A stretch of 43,373 bases of DNA from a virus: positions 1 to 43,373 of the IMG/VR virus record IMGVR_UViG_3300032770_000041; one strand, 5' to 3'. Positions 23,936 to 31,896 of this stretch are shown one piece after another. The notes under the pieces were generated by a model. That model did no database searches. It was given only the letters and a program-made list of their open reading frames with translations, and was not told where the DNA came from. Position numbers and translations under genes: made by a program. The first letter of the stretch is position 1, and the number at the start of each line of letters is the position of its first letter.

Positions 23936-24171
23936 GACGATTGCACTCCGAGCCGCAGCTCGTGAGGCGAGCTGCTCTGAAAGCCACCGAACTTCTCAGG
24001 GAACGGTGCCTCTCAGCGGCTGGGACTGCCTTGGCCGTGAGGTCGGCTGCGTCGAGTTGGCGGGTTCCGGCCCGGTGCGCGCAGGGGGAGCTGTGCGCTT
24101 GCCGGGCCGGTTGACAGGCTCCCGACGAGGCTATGAGTACAAGGCCTCGCCGCAAAACGCAAGAGTGAGCC
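23936..24171. promoter_or_regulatory. Structured leader between scaffold and major capsid genes
   Basis: This 236-base gap in an otherwise overlapping operon contains two strong inverted repeats. At 24067-24110 a 9-bp outer stem (CCGGCCCGG) and an 8-bp inner stem enclose a 6-base loop. At 23955-23975 an 8-bp stem (GCAGCTCG) has a 5-base loop, about 20 bases before the capsid start. No clear minus-strand promoter is seen. Likely controls capsid mRNA level or stability. Confidence 0.55.
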
Positions 24172-25323
24172 CTACTCGTCCCGCCGCTTGGTCCAATCGC
24201 TGATCAGCTTCTCGCGGCCCTCGCGATCGTTGGGGCCGACCTTCTTCGGCGGCTCGACGCTCCGCGGGCCGGGCGCGGCGCCGCCGGCCGGGGCGGTGTT
24301 GGGCGCGCGGCCGCGCTCGAGGACCCGCGCCGTGCGCGCGTTGTGATCCTCGTCGGCCTTGAGGCCCTTGAGCTCGTTGATCTGGGCCTGCAGGGTCGCG
24401 ATCTCGTCCTTCAGGGGCGAGCTCGCCCGCGTCAGATACTGCGACTCCTGCTCGAAGAGGCTCCGCACCGCGAGCGGCGAGAGCTCCATTGTGCCCTGCT
24501 GGAGGCCGATCGAGTAGAGGATCCGCACCCGATCGGGATCCACGGTGGGAAACTCCGCGGCGGCCTGCTGGATCCAGCTATACGCCTCCTCGGTGCCCGA
24601 GCGCACTTCGGCTTCGGTCGCCTGCGTGCGGTAGCTCTCGAGCTCGGCCGCGGCCTCGTGGCGCTCGAGCGCATCGGTCGCCAGCTTGGCGAACCGCGGG
24701 TTGGTCTGCATCAGCCGGATGTACTCCTGATACTGCTCCCACTTCTGCGGGTCCTTCTGGGCCTCGATCATCTCCTGCTCGCGCTCCTGCAGCCACTGCG
24801 CGCGCGCCTCGGCGCGCGCCTGCAGGGCGCGGGCCTCGGTCTGCTGGCGCTCGAAGTCGCGCCGCTGCTGGGCGAGCTCGGCGGTCTTCCGCTGGTAGTC
24901 CGACTGCATCATCCCGCCGCGCTGCAGCTCGGTGAGCGGCGTCGTCACGAACGTCTTCCCGCTCGGGAGCTTGAACATCAGGTTCTTCGGCAGGATGTAG
25001 GGCTTGCCGTCGAGCAGCGCCTCGACCCCGTCCTTGATCGGGGCCGGCGTGCTGGCCTCGGTCACCGCCCGCTGGGCGTCGTCCTTGCGCCAGCCGGCCT
25101 TGACCAGCGCCTCGACCAGCCGGTCGCTGGGGCTCGGCGCGGGCGCGCCGGCCGGTTCCGCCGCGGGCTCCGCGGCCGGCTCAGCCGCCGGCTCCGCGGC
25201 CGGCGCCGGGGGCGCGGCCGGCTCGGCCGCGGGCGCCGGCGGGGTCTCGAGGGCCGCGCCGGCACTGCCGGCGGCGACCCATCCACCCACGTCGGGTGGG
25301 TTGTTCACGTCTGGGGTTGGCAT
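24172..25323 (-). CDS. Scaffolding protein (383 aa)
   Basis: Guides capsid assembly and leaves before maturation. N-terminal 65 residues are Pro/Ala/Glu repeats (AEPA units). A helical domain (66-130) follows, then a long Gln/Arg/Glu/Ala coiled coil (about 140-330) and a basic C-terminal tail ending ISDWTKRRDE. Such a basic tail binds the capsid protein in P22-type scaffolds. It lies immediately before the major capsid gene. GAGGAG ribosome site. Confidence 0.82.
   Translation of the reverse strand: MPTPDVNNPPDVGGWVAAGSAGAALETPPAPAAEPAAPPAPAAEPAAEPAAEPAAEPAGAPAPSPSDRLVEALVKAGWRKDDAQRAVTEASTPAPIKDGVEALLDGKPYILPKNLMFKLPSGKTFVTTPLTELQRGGMMQSDYQRKTAELAQQRRDFERQQTEARALQARAEARAQWLQEREQEMIEAQKDPQKWEQYQEYIRLMQTNPRFAKLATDALERHEAAAELESYRTQATEAEVRSGTEEAYSWIQQAAAEFPTVDPDRVRILYSIGLQQGTMELSPLAVRSLFEQESQYLTRASSPLKDEIATLQAQINELKGLKADEDHNARTARVLERGRAPNTAPAGGAAPGPRSVEPPKKVGPNDREGREKLISDWTKRRDE
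25130..25240. repeat. Tandem 12-base repeats encoding AEPA units
   Basis: GGCTCCGCGGCC-like 12-mers repeat several times in the 5' part of the scaffold gene, encoding Ala-Glu-Pro-Ala units. An in-frame low-complexity expansion likely to vary in copy number between relatives. Confidence 0.7.
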
Positions 25324-25338
25324 CGGAAGGCTCCTCGC

Positions 25339-25590
25339 TTAGGGTTGGCACTCCACGGTGCGCCCCTGCATCACCGAATCCGCAAAGGCGCTGCGACCAT
25401 TGGTCTGCTCGTACTCGATCACCGGCTGGCCGTGCGGCCACGGCTCGCTGATCGTCTGGCCGAACTGCGGGGACTGCTCGTCATCGATCACGTGGATGTA
25501 GCTGCCGAGCAGGGCGCCGCAGCGGGCGCACTTCTCGCCCTTCTCGTCCGCGATGTGGGCGACGTTCACAGGCGGCATGGGCAGGCTCAC
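25339..25590 (-). CDS. Small CxxC protein between portal and scaffold (83 aa)
   Basis: GTG start at 25590 overlapping the portal stop as GTGA; an internal ATG 12 bases later is an alternative. Residues 21-24 read CARC, the only cysteine pair, with His and Asp residues nearby. The C-terminal half is acidic and ends in CQP. Unknown function; a small metal-binding structural or regulatory protein is plausible. Confidence 0.75.
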   Translation of the reverse strand: MSLPMPPVNVAHIADEKGEKCARCGALLGSYIHVIDDEQSPQFGQTISEPWPHGQPVIEYEQTNGRSAFADSVMQGRTVECQP

Positions 25591-27842
25591 GACGCGCCTC
25601 CGGGTCCGGTGGGTGAGGGCGCGGCGAGCGAGCGATCGCGCGCCGCGGCGCCGGCCGCGGCTTGCGCGCCCGGCACGTTCAGGGGCTGCGGCGGCGTCAT
25701 CGCCTGCCGGTGGTCCTCGACGTGCTCCATCAGCATCTGGCGCACCTTCCACGGCTGGTCGGTGTCGAGGATGATCTCGAGGTGGACGTCGATGTGGGTC
25801 GGGTGATCGTCGTCGTCCGGCAGGAAGACGTCGGACCCGTCCGGGTTCACGAACTTCACCGTGGGCGCCGGCTGGCCGGTCGCCGGATCCAGCTTCGGGC
25901 CGCCGGTCTGCGGATCCATGTCCGGCGGGCCCGGCATCGCCTTGATCAGCCCCTTCTGGAAGTTGATGTTCTCGAGGCGGGCCTTGGCGTAGTGCCGGGT
26001 CTGGCTGGCGAAGGCGCCCTCGATCCCGCGGCCGAGATCCATGAGCTGCAGGCCCTTCTGCGGCGTCATCCAGCCCTTCTCAGTGAAGTCCTTGATGTCG
26101 GCCCGCATCGCGGCCTGCGACTGCGGCCGGAAGCCCTCGAGGTCGATGTCGATCTCGTCGGGATCCGGCAGATCGTCGCCGGTGATCGACTCGACCATGA
26201 ACCCGAGGTCGGGCCGGTGGACCGGCAGCCAGCGCTCCTCGTCCTTGTCGTAGCCCCAGCGGGCGATCTTGAGCTGGTGGCGGCCCCACTCGATCAGCGA
26301 GGTCTTGAGTTGCTGCACCGGATCCGCGAGCTGGCCGGCTTCGGCTTCCTGCAGGAGCTGCACCGCGATCCCGCTCTCGACGCCGGGCGGGACCTGCCCG
26401 CGCTGGATCTCGTGGAACGCACCGATGTCGAACATGATCTTCTGGGCCTGCTCGATCAGGCGCCAACGGTCGGGGGTGACGGCGGTGGGACCGACCTTGT
26501 GGATGATGCCTTCGAGCGCCTTGTTCATCACGGCGGAATGGAGGGGGACCTTGATGTGCCCGCCGGCGGTGTTGGTCACCTGATCGAACAGCCCCGGCAG
26601 ATCGAAGCCGATCCACTGGCCGATGCCGGAGAGCCCCTGCTCCTGCAGGACCAAGCCGAATTGCTGGTTCAGCACCTTCTGCGGGCTCACGAGATCCCGC
26701 GTGCTCGCCCGGCCGTAGGGATCGTAAGGCCGCCGCTCGTCGTAGATCGCCACGTAGGGCACGATCCCCTGCGGCAGCGGCCCGTCGTTCATCAGCTCGT
26801 TGCCCGCGATCGTGATCAGCCGGCCCGCGGGCAGCATCTCGGTCGGCGCTTCCCAGTATTCGGTGAGCAGGGTGAGCTCCCGATCAGGGATGCGGCCACC
26901 GTCGCGTCCAGTGAGAAGGTCGTTCCCAGTAATCGTACCATAGGGCGCGGTGATGGAGCGGACGATCGACTCGTAGTTGCGGATCGTGGTGATGCCGGCG
27001 ACGGTGCTGACGTTCTTCGCGATCTCGCCATAGCGCTCCTTCACGACCGAGATCGGGATCACCTCGGTGTCGGTGAGCCAGCGGAAGCCTTCCGCGGGAT
27101 CCAGCCCCGCGGCATCGCGGTTGATCCGGATGTTGAAGAGCGAGCGCCACGCGGTGTCCACGTCGCCCGGCCGGTAGCGGTAGGCGCCCTCCTCCATCGG
27201 ATTCCCCTGCTCATCTGCCAAGAGGTGGCCGGCGGCATCGACCGGGTACTCCATCCGCTCGCCGGTCACGGGATGCGGGGCGAAGACGGTCGCCGTCGTG
27301 AGCGCGCCGATCTTGGGGTTCCAGAAACTCTTGAGCCACGTGGCCCCGCATCCGAACGCCAGCCAGAGCGAGGCGCGGACCTTGGCCTCCATGCCGCACT
27401 TGCGCCAGCGGGCCTGCAGGAAGTTCGAGCCGATCAGCGCCCGGTCCCGCTCCGCGTAGTCGTTGCTCTTCGGCGTGGCCCGCCAGCTCATCGTCGGGCT
27501 CGAGAGCCGCTGCAGCCGGCTCCGGAGAATCGGCCGGATGTAGTTCATCGTCACCCGGACCTTGCCGTCGATGTTGGGCGTGTCCATCCAGACCTTCTCG
27601 CGGAGCGCCCAATCGATGTGCTGCCGGCCGTCGATGAAGAGCAGGTGCTGGGTCGCCAGCTTGTAGCGGCCGATCGAATCGAACTGCGTGTCGTTCAGCA
27701 GCCGCTGCACCCAATCGACCTTCTTCGCCGGATCCGCGGTCCAATCCGGGTAGTCGGGGGTGCGCGAGAAAGCGAGCGAGCGGGGATCGTTGGCGTCCTG
27801 ACTCGCGCTCGGCGCGTAGCCGAGCCCAGCGGGTGAGCTCAT
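25587..27842 (-). CDS. Portal protein, P22-like (751 aa)
   Basis: Forms the dodecameric vertex ring through which DNA enters and leaves. Its length matches P22-type portals (about 725 aa). Landmarks are a helical N-terminus, VRVTMNYIRPILRSRLQRLS (about residues 94-113), the wing region with tryptophans, and IYDERRPYDPYGRASTRDLV (about 359-378). A stem/crown segment at GQVPPGVESGIAVQLLQEAE (about 480-500) and a low-complexity Pro/Ala tail (700-751) follow. Packed between terminase-side genes and scaffold. ATGA overlap with the gene upstream. Confidence 0.88.
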   Translation of the reverse strand: MSSPAGLGYAPSASQDANDPRSLAFSRTPDYPDWTADPAKKVDWVQRLLNDTQFDSIGRYKLATQHLLFIDGRQHIDWALREKVWMDTPNIDGKVRVTMNYIRPILRSRLQRLSSPTMSWRATPKSNDYAERDRALIGSNFLQARWRKCGMEAKVRASLWLAFGCGATWLKSFWNPKIGALTTATVFAPHPVTGERMEYPVDAAGHLLADEQGNPMEEGAYRYRPGDVDTAWRSLFNIRINRDAAGLDPAEGFRWLTDTEVIPISVVKERYGEIAKNVSTVAGITTIRNYESIVRSITAPYGTITGNDLLTGRDGGRIPDRELTLLTEYWEAPTEMLPAGRLITIAGNELMNDGPLPQGIVPYVAIYDERRPYDPYGRASTRDLVSPQKVLNQQFGLVLQEQGLSGIGQWIGFDLPGLFDQVTNTAGGHIKVPLHSAVMNKALEGIIHKVGPTAVTPDRWRLIEQAQKIMFDIGAFHEIQRGQVPPGVESGIAVQLLQEAEAGQLADPVQQLKTSLIEWGRHQLKIARWGYDKDEERWLPVHRPDLGFMVESITGDDLPDPDEIDIDLEGFRPQSQAAMRADIKDFTEKGWMTPQKGLQLMDLGRGIEGAFASQTRHYAKARLENINFQKGLIKAMPGPPDMDPQTGGPKLDPATGQPAPTVKFVNPDGSDVFLPDDDDHPTHIDVHLEIILDTDQPWKVRQMLMEHVEDHRQAMTPPQPLNVPGAQAAAGAAARDRSLAAPSPTGPGGAS

Positions 27843-28189
27843 GGGGCAGCCTCAAGCAGGGGACTCCCGCCGTCGCGTCGAGCCTCGATGAGCTCGATCA
27901 CGCGGTCCTCGGGATAGTGGAGGTCGTAGTGGAGGCGCCGGACCTCGGCGGCGATCTCCTGCCGCACCTCGGCCGACTCCCAGTTCTGCACGTAGCGGTC
28001 CAGCTTCTCGGGCAGCAGCTTGATCTCGACCGGCGGCCGCGGCAGCACGCTCTCGCGCGGGGGGATGATGTTCTGATCCTTCCACGCGGCGTAGAGCCGG
28101 TCCTCCGCGATGCGCTTGTCCTGCAGCGCCTGCGCGAGCGCCGCCTCGACGGCCTCGAGGGCGCGCCGGCTGACCCACGGCCACTTCAC
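27839..28189 (-). CDS. Hypothetical helical protein (116 aa)
   Basis: Begins MKWPWVSRRALEAVEAAL. The first 40 residues form an amphipathic helix rich in Ala, Gln and Arg, followed by a proline-rich linker (PPRESVLPRPP). The C-terminal half is charged and helical, ending in YPEDRVIELIEARR. It may be a portal-associated or head-completion protein; no family recognised. Overlaps both neighbours by four bases. Confidence 0.76.
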   Translation of the reverse strand: MKWPWVSRRALEAVEAALAQALQDKRIAEDRLYAAWKDQNIIPPRESVLPRPPVEIKLLPEKLDRYVQNWESAEVRQEIAAEVRRLHYDLHYPEDRVIELIEARRDGGSPLLEAAP

Positions 28190-28800
28190 GAGACTCGTGC
28201 CTCGGCGTTGGAGTGGTGGACGATCGCCATCGACCGCTTGCCCTCATCGACCTGTACGATGTCGCCCGGGTGCGGGCCGCCGCTGGTGGCGACACTGGTG
28301 GGCCCCGCGCCCTTCAGGAGATTCCGCAGCGCCCAGAGGTGGCGGCCATGCACCACCGCCAGCACGTCGTGCTGCTGGCCGAGCTGGCGCAGCGCCTGCT
28401 GGAGCACGCCCCACCGGCCGTAGAAGTCGGCGTAGGATTCGCCGCCCGGGGCGGGGTGCGTGCTGTGGATCCGCTGCAGCCGGTCGAGCGCCGGCTTCGC
28501 CTCGGCCACCGTCTTCCCCGAGAGCTCGCCCACGTGCCACGTCCGCATCTCGCGCATCGGCACGACGGGGATCCTCCCGCCCAGCTCCTTCGCGACGAGC
28601 TCCGCAGTCTCGTGGGCCCGCGGGAGGTCCGAGCAGAAGATCACCGCCGGCGGGTGGTCCTTCAGCGCCGCGGCGCTCGCGCGCGCGATCGCGCGGCCCT
28701 CGTCCGAGAGGCCGATCGACGCCCAGCCGCGGATCCGCTCCTTGGTGGGATCGGTGCCGTTGTGCGGCGTCGGGCCGTGGCGCATCAGCCGCAGGCTCAT
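28186..28800 (-). CDS. Histidine phosphatase family protein (204 aa)
   Basis: A complete phosphoglycerate-mutase/SixA-type histidine phosphatase, hydrolysing phosphomonoesters through a phosphohistidine. All signature positions are present: MRHGPTPHN with nucleophile H8, LSDEG (31-35), CSDLPRA with R61, acid E84 in the MREM segment, GGESY (119-123), and VVHGR with H151. Substrate unknown; such enzymes act on sugar phosphates, nucleotides, protein phosphohistidine or cobalamin precursors. Its place between large terminase and portal, with four-base overlaps on both sides, is unusual for a metabolic or signalling enzyme. Confidence 0.87.
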   Translation of the reverse strand: MSLRLMRHGPTPHNGTDPTKERIRGWASIGLSDEGRAIARASAAALKDHPPAVIFCSDLPRAHETAELVAKELGGRIPVVPMREMRTWHVGELSGKTVAEAKPALDRLQRIHSTHPAPGGESYADFYGRWGVLQQALRQLGQQHDVLAVVHGRHLWALRNLLKGAGPTSVATSGGPHPGDIVQVDEGKRSMAIVHHSNAEARVS

Positions 28801-30365
28801 GTGAGATCGGTCTCGAGGCCGATGTCGAGCTCGCGATCGATGTCGCCGCGGCTGCGGTAGCGCGGCGCCGCGGCGCGCGCCAGTTGCCGCTCACTGTCTT
28901 CGGCCTCGCGCACCGACAGGCCATCGACCCGCTCGCGCAGCCGCTGCTTCTTGGTGTCGGGCTCCGCGGGGCTGAAGGGCCGGACGAGCTCCACGTAGCG
29001 CAGCGGATCCACGAGATCGTCGTCGGCCTTGATCGGCGTCCCGGGCGGGCTCGCCGGCTTCTGGCGGTAGCGCTGCAGCTCCCAGATCAGCCGGCTGTCG
29101 TTGACGTGCCCGTCCCAGCTCGAGGTGAAGAGCGAGGGCAGGAAGTAGCAGTGGGGCGCCCCGAGCTTGCGGCGGCCACGCTCGTCCATCGCGGTCGGAT
29201 GCCAGTGGCCGGGATCGACCCACGCCACGCGGTTGACGAGATCGATCGAGGCCTTCACGCTGCCGGCGTCCTTCGGCACGTTGGCCGCGAAGAGCCCCTG
29301 CTCGGCCATGTTGATCACGGCCTGCGCGCCGGCCCCGCCGGGATCCGCGAAGACGTCCGCGTTGGGGCAGTGCCACGTCGCCAGCATCCGGAAGTAGGCC
29401 CGGGCGTGCTCGACGTCAGGCAGGCCCGTCGCGAAGTGCTCGGCCACGTAGAAGCGGTTCCCCTCGTGGTCGATCGCCGTGAGGAGGCCGCCGTGCCGCT
29501 TGTTGGGATCGATCGTCAGGATCCAGCTATAGGGCCGGCCGTCCGGCAACCCGGGCAGCAGGTAGTCGCGCCAGTTCTGGGCCCACGGGAAGAGCAGGCC
29601 CTCCACGAAGCCGTAGTCCCCGAAGAGCCGGGTGGCCTTCTCCTTGTCGTTCATCACCGGATCCGCGGCGAGCCGGGCGGCGCCGTCCTGCGCGGCGGGG
29701 TTATCCGCCATGCCCATCTGGATCAGCGTGATGTTGCCCTTCCGCCACGCGCGATCGGCGCGCAGGTTCTCCGGCTTCACCACCGGCTCGTAGAAGGCGC
29801 TGTAGGTCCAATCCATGCCGAGCAGCGGCGTGAAGGTGAAGATCAGCGCCCCGTTGGTGGTGGCGAACCGCTGCATACAGGAGCTGTAGATCCGGGGGTC
29901 CTCCGGCTCCTCGTCCAAGATGATCAGGTCCACCGGATCGCCTTCGAACGCGCGGTAGCCCTGATCCTGCGACTTCCCCCAGATCGTCCCGCCGCCGTAG
30001 GCGTCGGCCCACGTGATCACCGGGTGCGGGCTCTGGACGTAGGTCGCGCCCATCCCCGCCAGCACCGTCCCGAGGAGCGAGTCCTCCCAGTTCGACTTCC
30101 ACTTCTCGCCCGTCAGCGGGGCGATCCAGATCTTGAGCGGCCGCTCGGGCGCCCGGAGCCGCTGGTAGAGCGGCCCCTCGCGCCGGACCATCCGGCCGAC
30201 GATCCCGCGGCCGGCCTGCGTCTTCCCGCTCTGGTTGCCGCCGACGATCACGATGATGTCGGTGTGCGCCGCGAGCGCAAGCCGCTGCTGGCGGTGCCAC
30301 GGGAAGGTGGGCCACCAGAGCGACTCGAGGGCCGCCGTGAGCTCGGCTGCCGTCTGGATCTTCAG
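28797..30365 (-). CDS. terL: Terminase large subunit (522 aa, apparent CTG start)
   Basis: Motor ATPase and nuclease for DNA packaging. The Walker A loop is GGNQSGKT (residues 42-49). Walker B is LIILDEE (about 147-153), with the catalytic glutamate adjacent. The nuclease domain has ILTIDPN with D286 and a second acidic site at FADPGG (D341). The family's conserved aromatic-rich entry, WWPTFPWHRQQRLAL (17-31), lies upstream of the first GTG. No ATG, GTG or TTG exists between it and the upstream in-frame stop, so I place the start at the CTG (30363-30365) that overlaps the previous TGA as CTGA. The strict GTG start at 30251 would delete 38 residues. Confidence 0.85.
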   Translation of the reverse strand: MKIQTAAELTAALESLWWPTFPWHRQQRLALAAHTDIIVIVGGNQSGKTQAGRGIVGRMVRREGPLYQRLRAPERPLKIWIAPLTGEKWKSNWEDSLLGTVLAGMGATYVQSPHPVITWADAYGGGTIWGKSQDQGYRAFEGDPVDLIILDEEPEDPRIYSSCMQRFATTNGALIFTFTPLLGMDWTYSAFYEPVVKPENLRADRAWRKGNITLIQMGMADNPAAQDGAARLAADPVMNDKEKATRLFGDYGFVEGLLFPWAQNWRDYLLPGLPDGRPYSWILTIDPNKRHGGLLTAIDHEGNRFYVAEHFATGLPDVEHARAYFRMLATWHCPNADVFADPGGAGAQAVINMAEQGLFAANVPKDAGSVKASIDLVNRVAWVDPGHWHPTAMDERGRRKLGAPHCYFLPSLFTSSWDGHVNDSRLIWELQRYRQKPASPPGTPIKADDDLVDPLRYVELVRPFSPAEPDTKKQRLRERVDGLSVREAEDSERQLARAAAPRYRSRGDIDRELDIGLETDLT

Positions 30366-30553
30366 CCGGCCGTCACCAGCTCGGTCGTCCCGAGCTTCAG
30401 CGTCCCGGTGGGGTAGCGCTTGTCGCGCAGCGGCTCACGTTTCCACGTCACCCCCTGATCGTCGCCTTGCCCCGGATCCCAGAACATCTGCTGCGTGTGG
30501 CCGGGGAGCGGCGCCTTGCCGTCCCAGTTCCGGCCCATCTTCCGCCAGCCCAT
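30362..30553 (-). CDS. Hypothetical protein upstream of terL (63 aa)
   Basis: Strong GAGGAGG site seven bases before ATG. Begins MGWRKMGRNWDGKAPLPG, is rich in Gly, Trp and Lys, and has no cysteine or membrane helix. Its TGA overlaps the presumed CTG start of the large terminase, so terL translation may depend on it. Function unknown. Confidence 0.75.
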   Translation of the reverse strand: MGWRKMGRNWDGKAPLPGHTQQMFWDPGQGDDQGVTWKREPLRDKRYPTGTLKLGTTELVTAG

Positions 30554-30563
30554 ACCCGCCTCC

Positions 30564-31007
30564 TCAGAGCTCGAGTCCCACGCCCTGCCCGTAGAGGTAC
30601 TGCTCCGCGAACGTGATCAAGGTCGGCACCGGCATCCGCGCCACCGCCGGCGCCTCGCGCCGGATCTGCCGCTCGAGCTTTTTCCACGAGCGGGCCGCGG
30701 CCTCGCGCCGGAAGAGTTGCAGCAGCACCAGCCGCCGCAACCGATCGTAGCTCCGGATCCGGCCCTGCGGGTCGGTCGCGAGGTTCCGGTAGAATGTCCA
30801 CGCCTTGGGCGCCGGCCCCTTCAGCTTCGGCCCCTTCGACGGCAGCACCGTCCGCGTCTGGTGCTCCTCGGCCATCGCGGTCTCGCGCTGCGCGCCCGGC
30901 ACCAGCTCCTGCGCCAGCGTCGGGGCCGGCGTGCCGATCGCCAGCGCCGCCACGATCGACGCGATCGTGAACGCCGCCGGCCGCGGGGTGCCGCGGTGCT
31001 GGATCAC
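30564..31007 (-). CDS. Putative exported protein with signal peptide (147 aa)
   Basis: The GTG start at 31007 forms a GTGA overlap. The N-terminus is a textbook signal peptide: a basic head (QHRGTPR), a hydrophobic core (AAFTIASIVAALAIG), then APTLAQE with likely cleavage around residue 30. The mature part is basic and helical (RRLVLLQLFRREAAARSWKK, about 90-110). Exported phage proteins outside lysis are uncommon, so it could be a superinfection-exclusion or early envelope protein; that is speculation. Confidence 0.68.
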   Translation of the reverse strand: MIQHRGTPRPAAFTIASIVAALAIGTPAPTLAQELVPGAQRETAMAEEHQTRTVLPSKGPKLKGPAPKAWTFYRNLATDPQGRIRSYDRLRRLVLLQLFRREAAARSWKKLERQIRREAPAVARMPVPTLITFAEQYLYGQGVGLEL

Positions 31008-31309
31008 CGGGTGTCCTTCAGGTCCGCGCCCATCGTCGGCAACCCGCGCTCCATCGCCTTCACGAAGGCCCCTTCGCCGGCGCGGGCGTGCGCGCGCTCC
31101 AGCGCCGCGACCCGGGCCTCGAGGTGGTTCACCTGCCGCTCGAGCCGCGTGGTCCGCGAGCTCGTGACGTCCACCAGCCACGGCAGCGGCGTGGCGGCGC
31201 TCAGCACCCCGGTCCCCAGCCACCGGATCCAGCGCCATGGGTGGGCCCACGGGACCGGCGGCCGCGGCCGGCCCGGCTCCACGAGCGGCAGGAGCGCCGG
31301 CACCTTCAC
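31004..31309 (-). CDS. Membrane-anchored coiled-coil protein (101 aa)
   Basis: GTG start at 31309 (GTGA overlap). A proline-rich head precedes one hydrophobic segment (about residues 24-47, rich in Trp, Leu, Gly), then a coiled coil with TRLERQVNHLEARVAALERA (about 52-71). Small bitopic membrane proteins of this kind occur in lysis or exclusion roles, but it is remote from the lysis set. Unassigned. Confidence 0.68.
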   Translation of the reverse strand: MKVPALLPLVEPGRPRPPVPWAHPWRWIRWLGTGVLSAATPLPWLVDVTSSRTTRLERQVNHLEARVAALERAHARAGEGAFVKAMERGLPTMGADLKDTR

Positions 31310-31554
31310 GTCGCGATCCCCCGGCTGCAGTGGCACCGGCCCAGCCGGACCCGGCCCCGGGCCAGCCGCCGCTCGCCCTGCCGGGTCACCACCGGCCTCC
31401 CGCACCGGGCGCACATCTCGAGCAGTTCGCGCGAGGGCCGGCCCCCGTCATCGACCAGCACCACGAGCTGGCAGGGCGAAGCCGGCGGGACGTGCGCCGG
31501 CCGCAGGCCGAGCTCGGCCGCCCGGCGCGCCACCCGCCGCTGCCGCGCGCTCAT
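31306..31554 (-). CDS. Small zinc-binding protein (82 aa)
   Basis: Starts at the ATG overlapping the previous stop as ATGA. After a basic N-terminus, CARC (near residue 48) and CHC (near residue 74) bracket a basic loop, consistent with a zinc-ribbon nucleic-acid binder. Strongly cationic overall. Function unknown. Confidence 0.7.
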   Translation of the reverse strand: MSARQRRVARRAAELGLRPAHVPPASPCQLVVLVDDGGRPSRELLEMCARCGRPVVTRQGERRLARGRVRLGRCHCSRGIAT

Positions 31555-31715
31555 CGGATCTGGAACCCGTCGCTCGGCCCGCTCACCACGCGGCAGCCGA
31601 CGAGCGTGCAGGATCCCGCCACCGCGAAGCCGGCCTCGGCCGCGCACCACTCCGCGAACGTCAGGTCCCGCGGATCCGCGCACCAGCGCTCGAAGTCGTC
31701 AGTCAGGGAGGGCAT
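31551..31715 (-). CDS. Tiny cysteine-containing protein (54 aa)
   Basis: Starts ATG CCC TCC at 31715, inside the 3' end of the preceding gene (17-base overlap), and ends in the ATGA overlap with the next. It reads MPSLTDDFERWC at the N-terminus and has four cysteines (near residues 12, 24, 36, 41), three in hydrophobic context. Its only support is fit to the unbroken overlap chain; function unknown. Confidence 0.5.
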   Translation of the reverse strand: MPSLTDDFERWCADPRDLTFAEWCAAEAGFAVAGSCTLVGCRVVSGPSDGFQIR

Positions 31716-31896
31716 CGATCGCCTCCAGCAGCGCCCGCAGCGCCGGCACCGGCACCTCGTGGTAGCGGTGCAGGGACGCGGTCACCACGTGGACCCGCAC
31801 CGACCCGCCATCGTACTCGAGCGCCACCGGGTAGTCGCCATCCGCCCGCTGCCGCTCGGTCGGCTTCGGCCACGCGATCACCACCGCGGCCTTCAC
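31699..31896 (-). CDS. Hypothetical protein (65 aa)
   Basis: GTG start at 31896 forming a GTGA overlap. It begins VKAAVVIAWPKPTERQR, a small alpha/beta pattern with a C-terminal helix (PALRALLEAIDALPD). No family recognised. Part of the series of very small coupled genes ahead of terL. Confidence 0.62.
   Translation of the reverse strand: MKAAVVIAWPKPTERQRADGDYPVALEYDGGSVRVHVVTASLHRYHEVPVPALRALLEAIDALPD

Noticed and set aside
24111-24137. Plus-strand TTGACA, 15-base spacer, TATGAG
   Set aside because: Good hexamers but a short spacer, and it would transcribe antisense to the scaffold gene with no plus-strand gene downstream. Kept only as a possible antisense promoter.
24091-24181. Plus-strand GTG with upstream GGGGGAG inside the capsid leader
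   Set aside because: The apparent ribosome site is part of the hairpin, and the short frame runs antisense into the scaffold gene. No sign of a real peptide.
25130-25240. Possible CRISPR or iteron array
   Set aside because: The repeats are in-frame 12-base units encoding AEPA in the scaffold N-terminus, with no unique spacers. No CRISPR array was seen anywhere.
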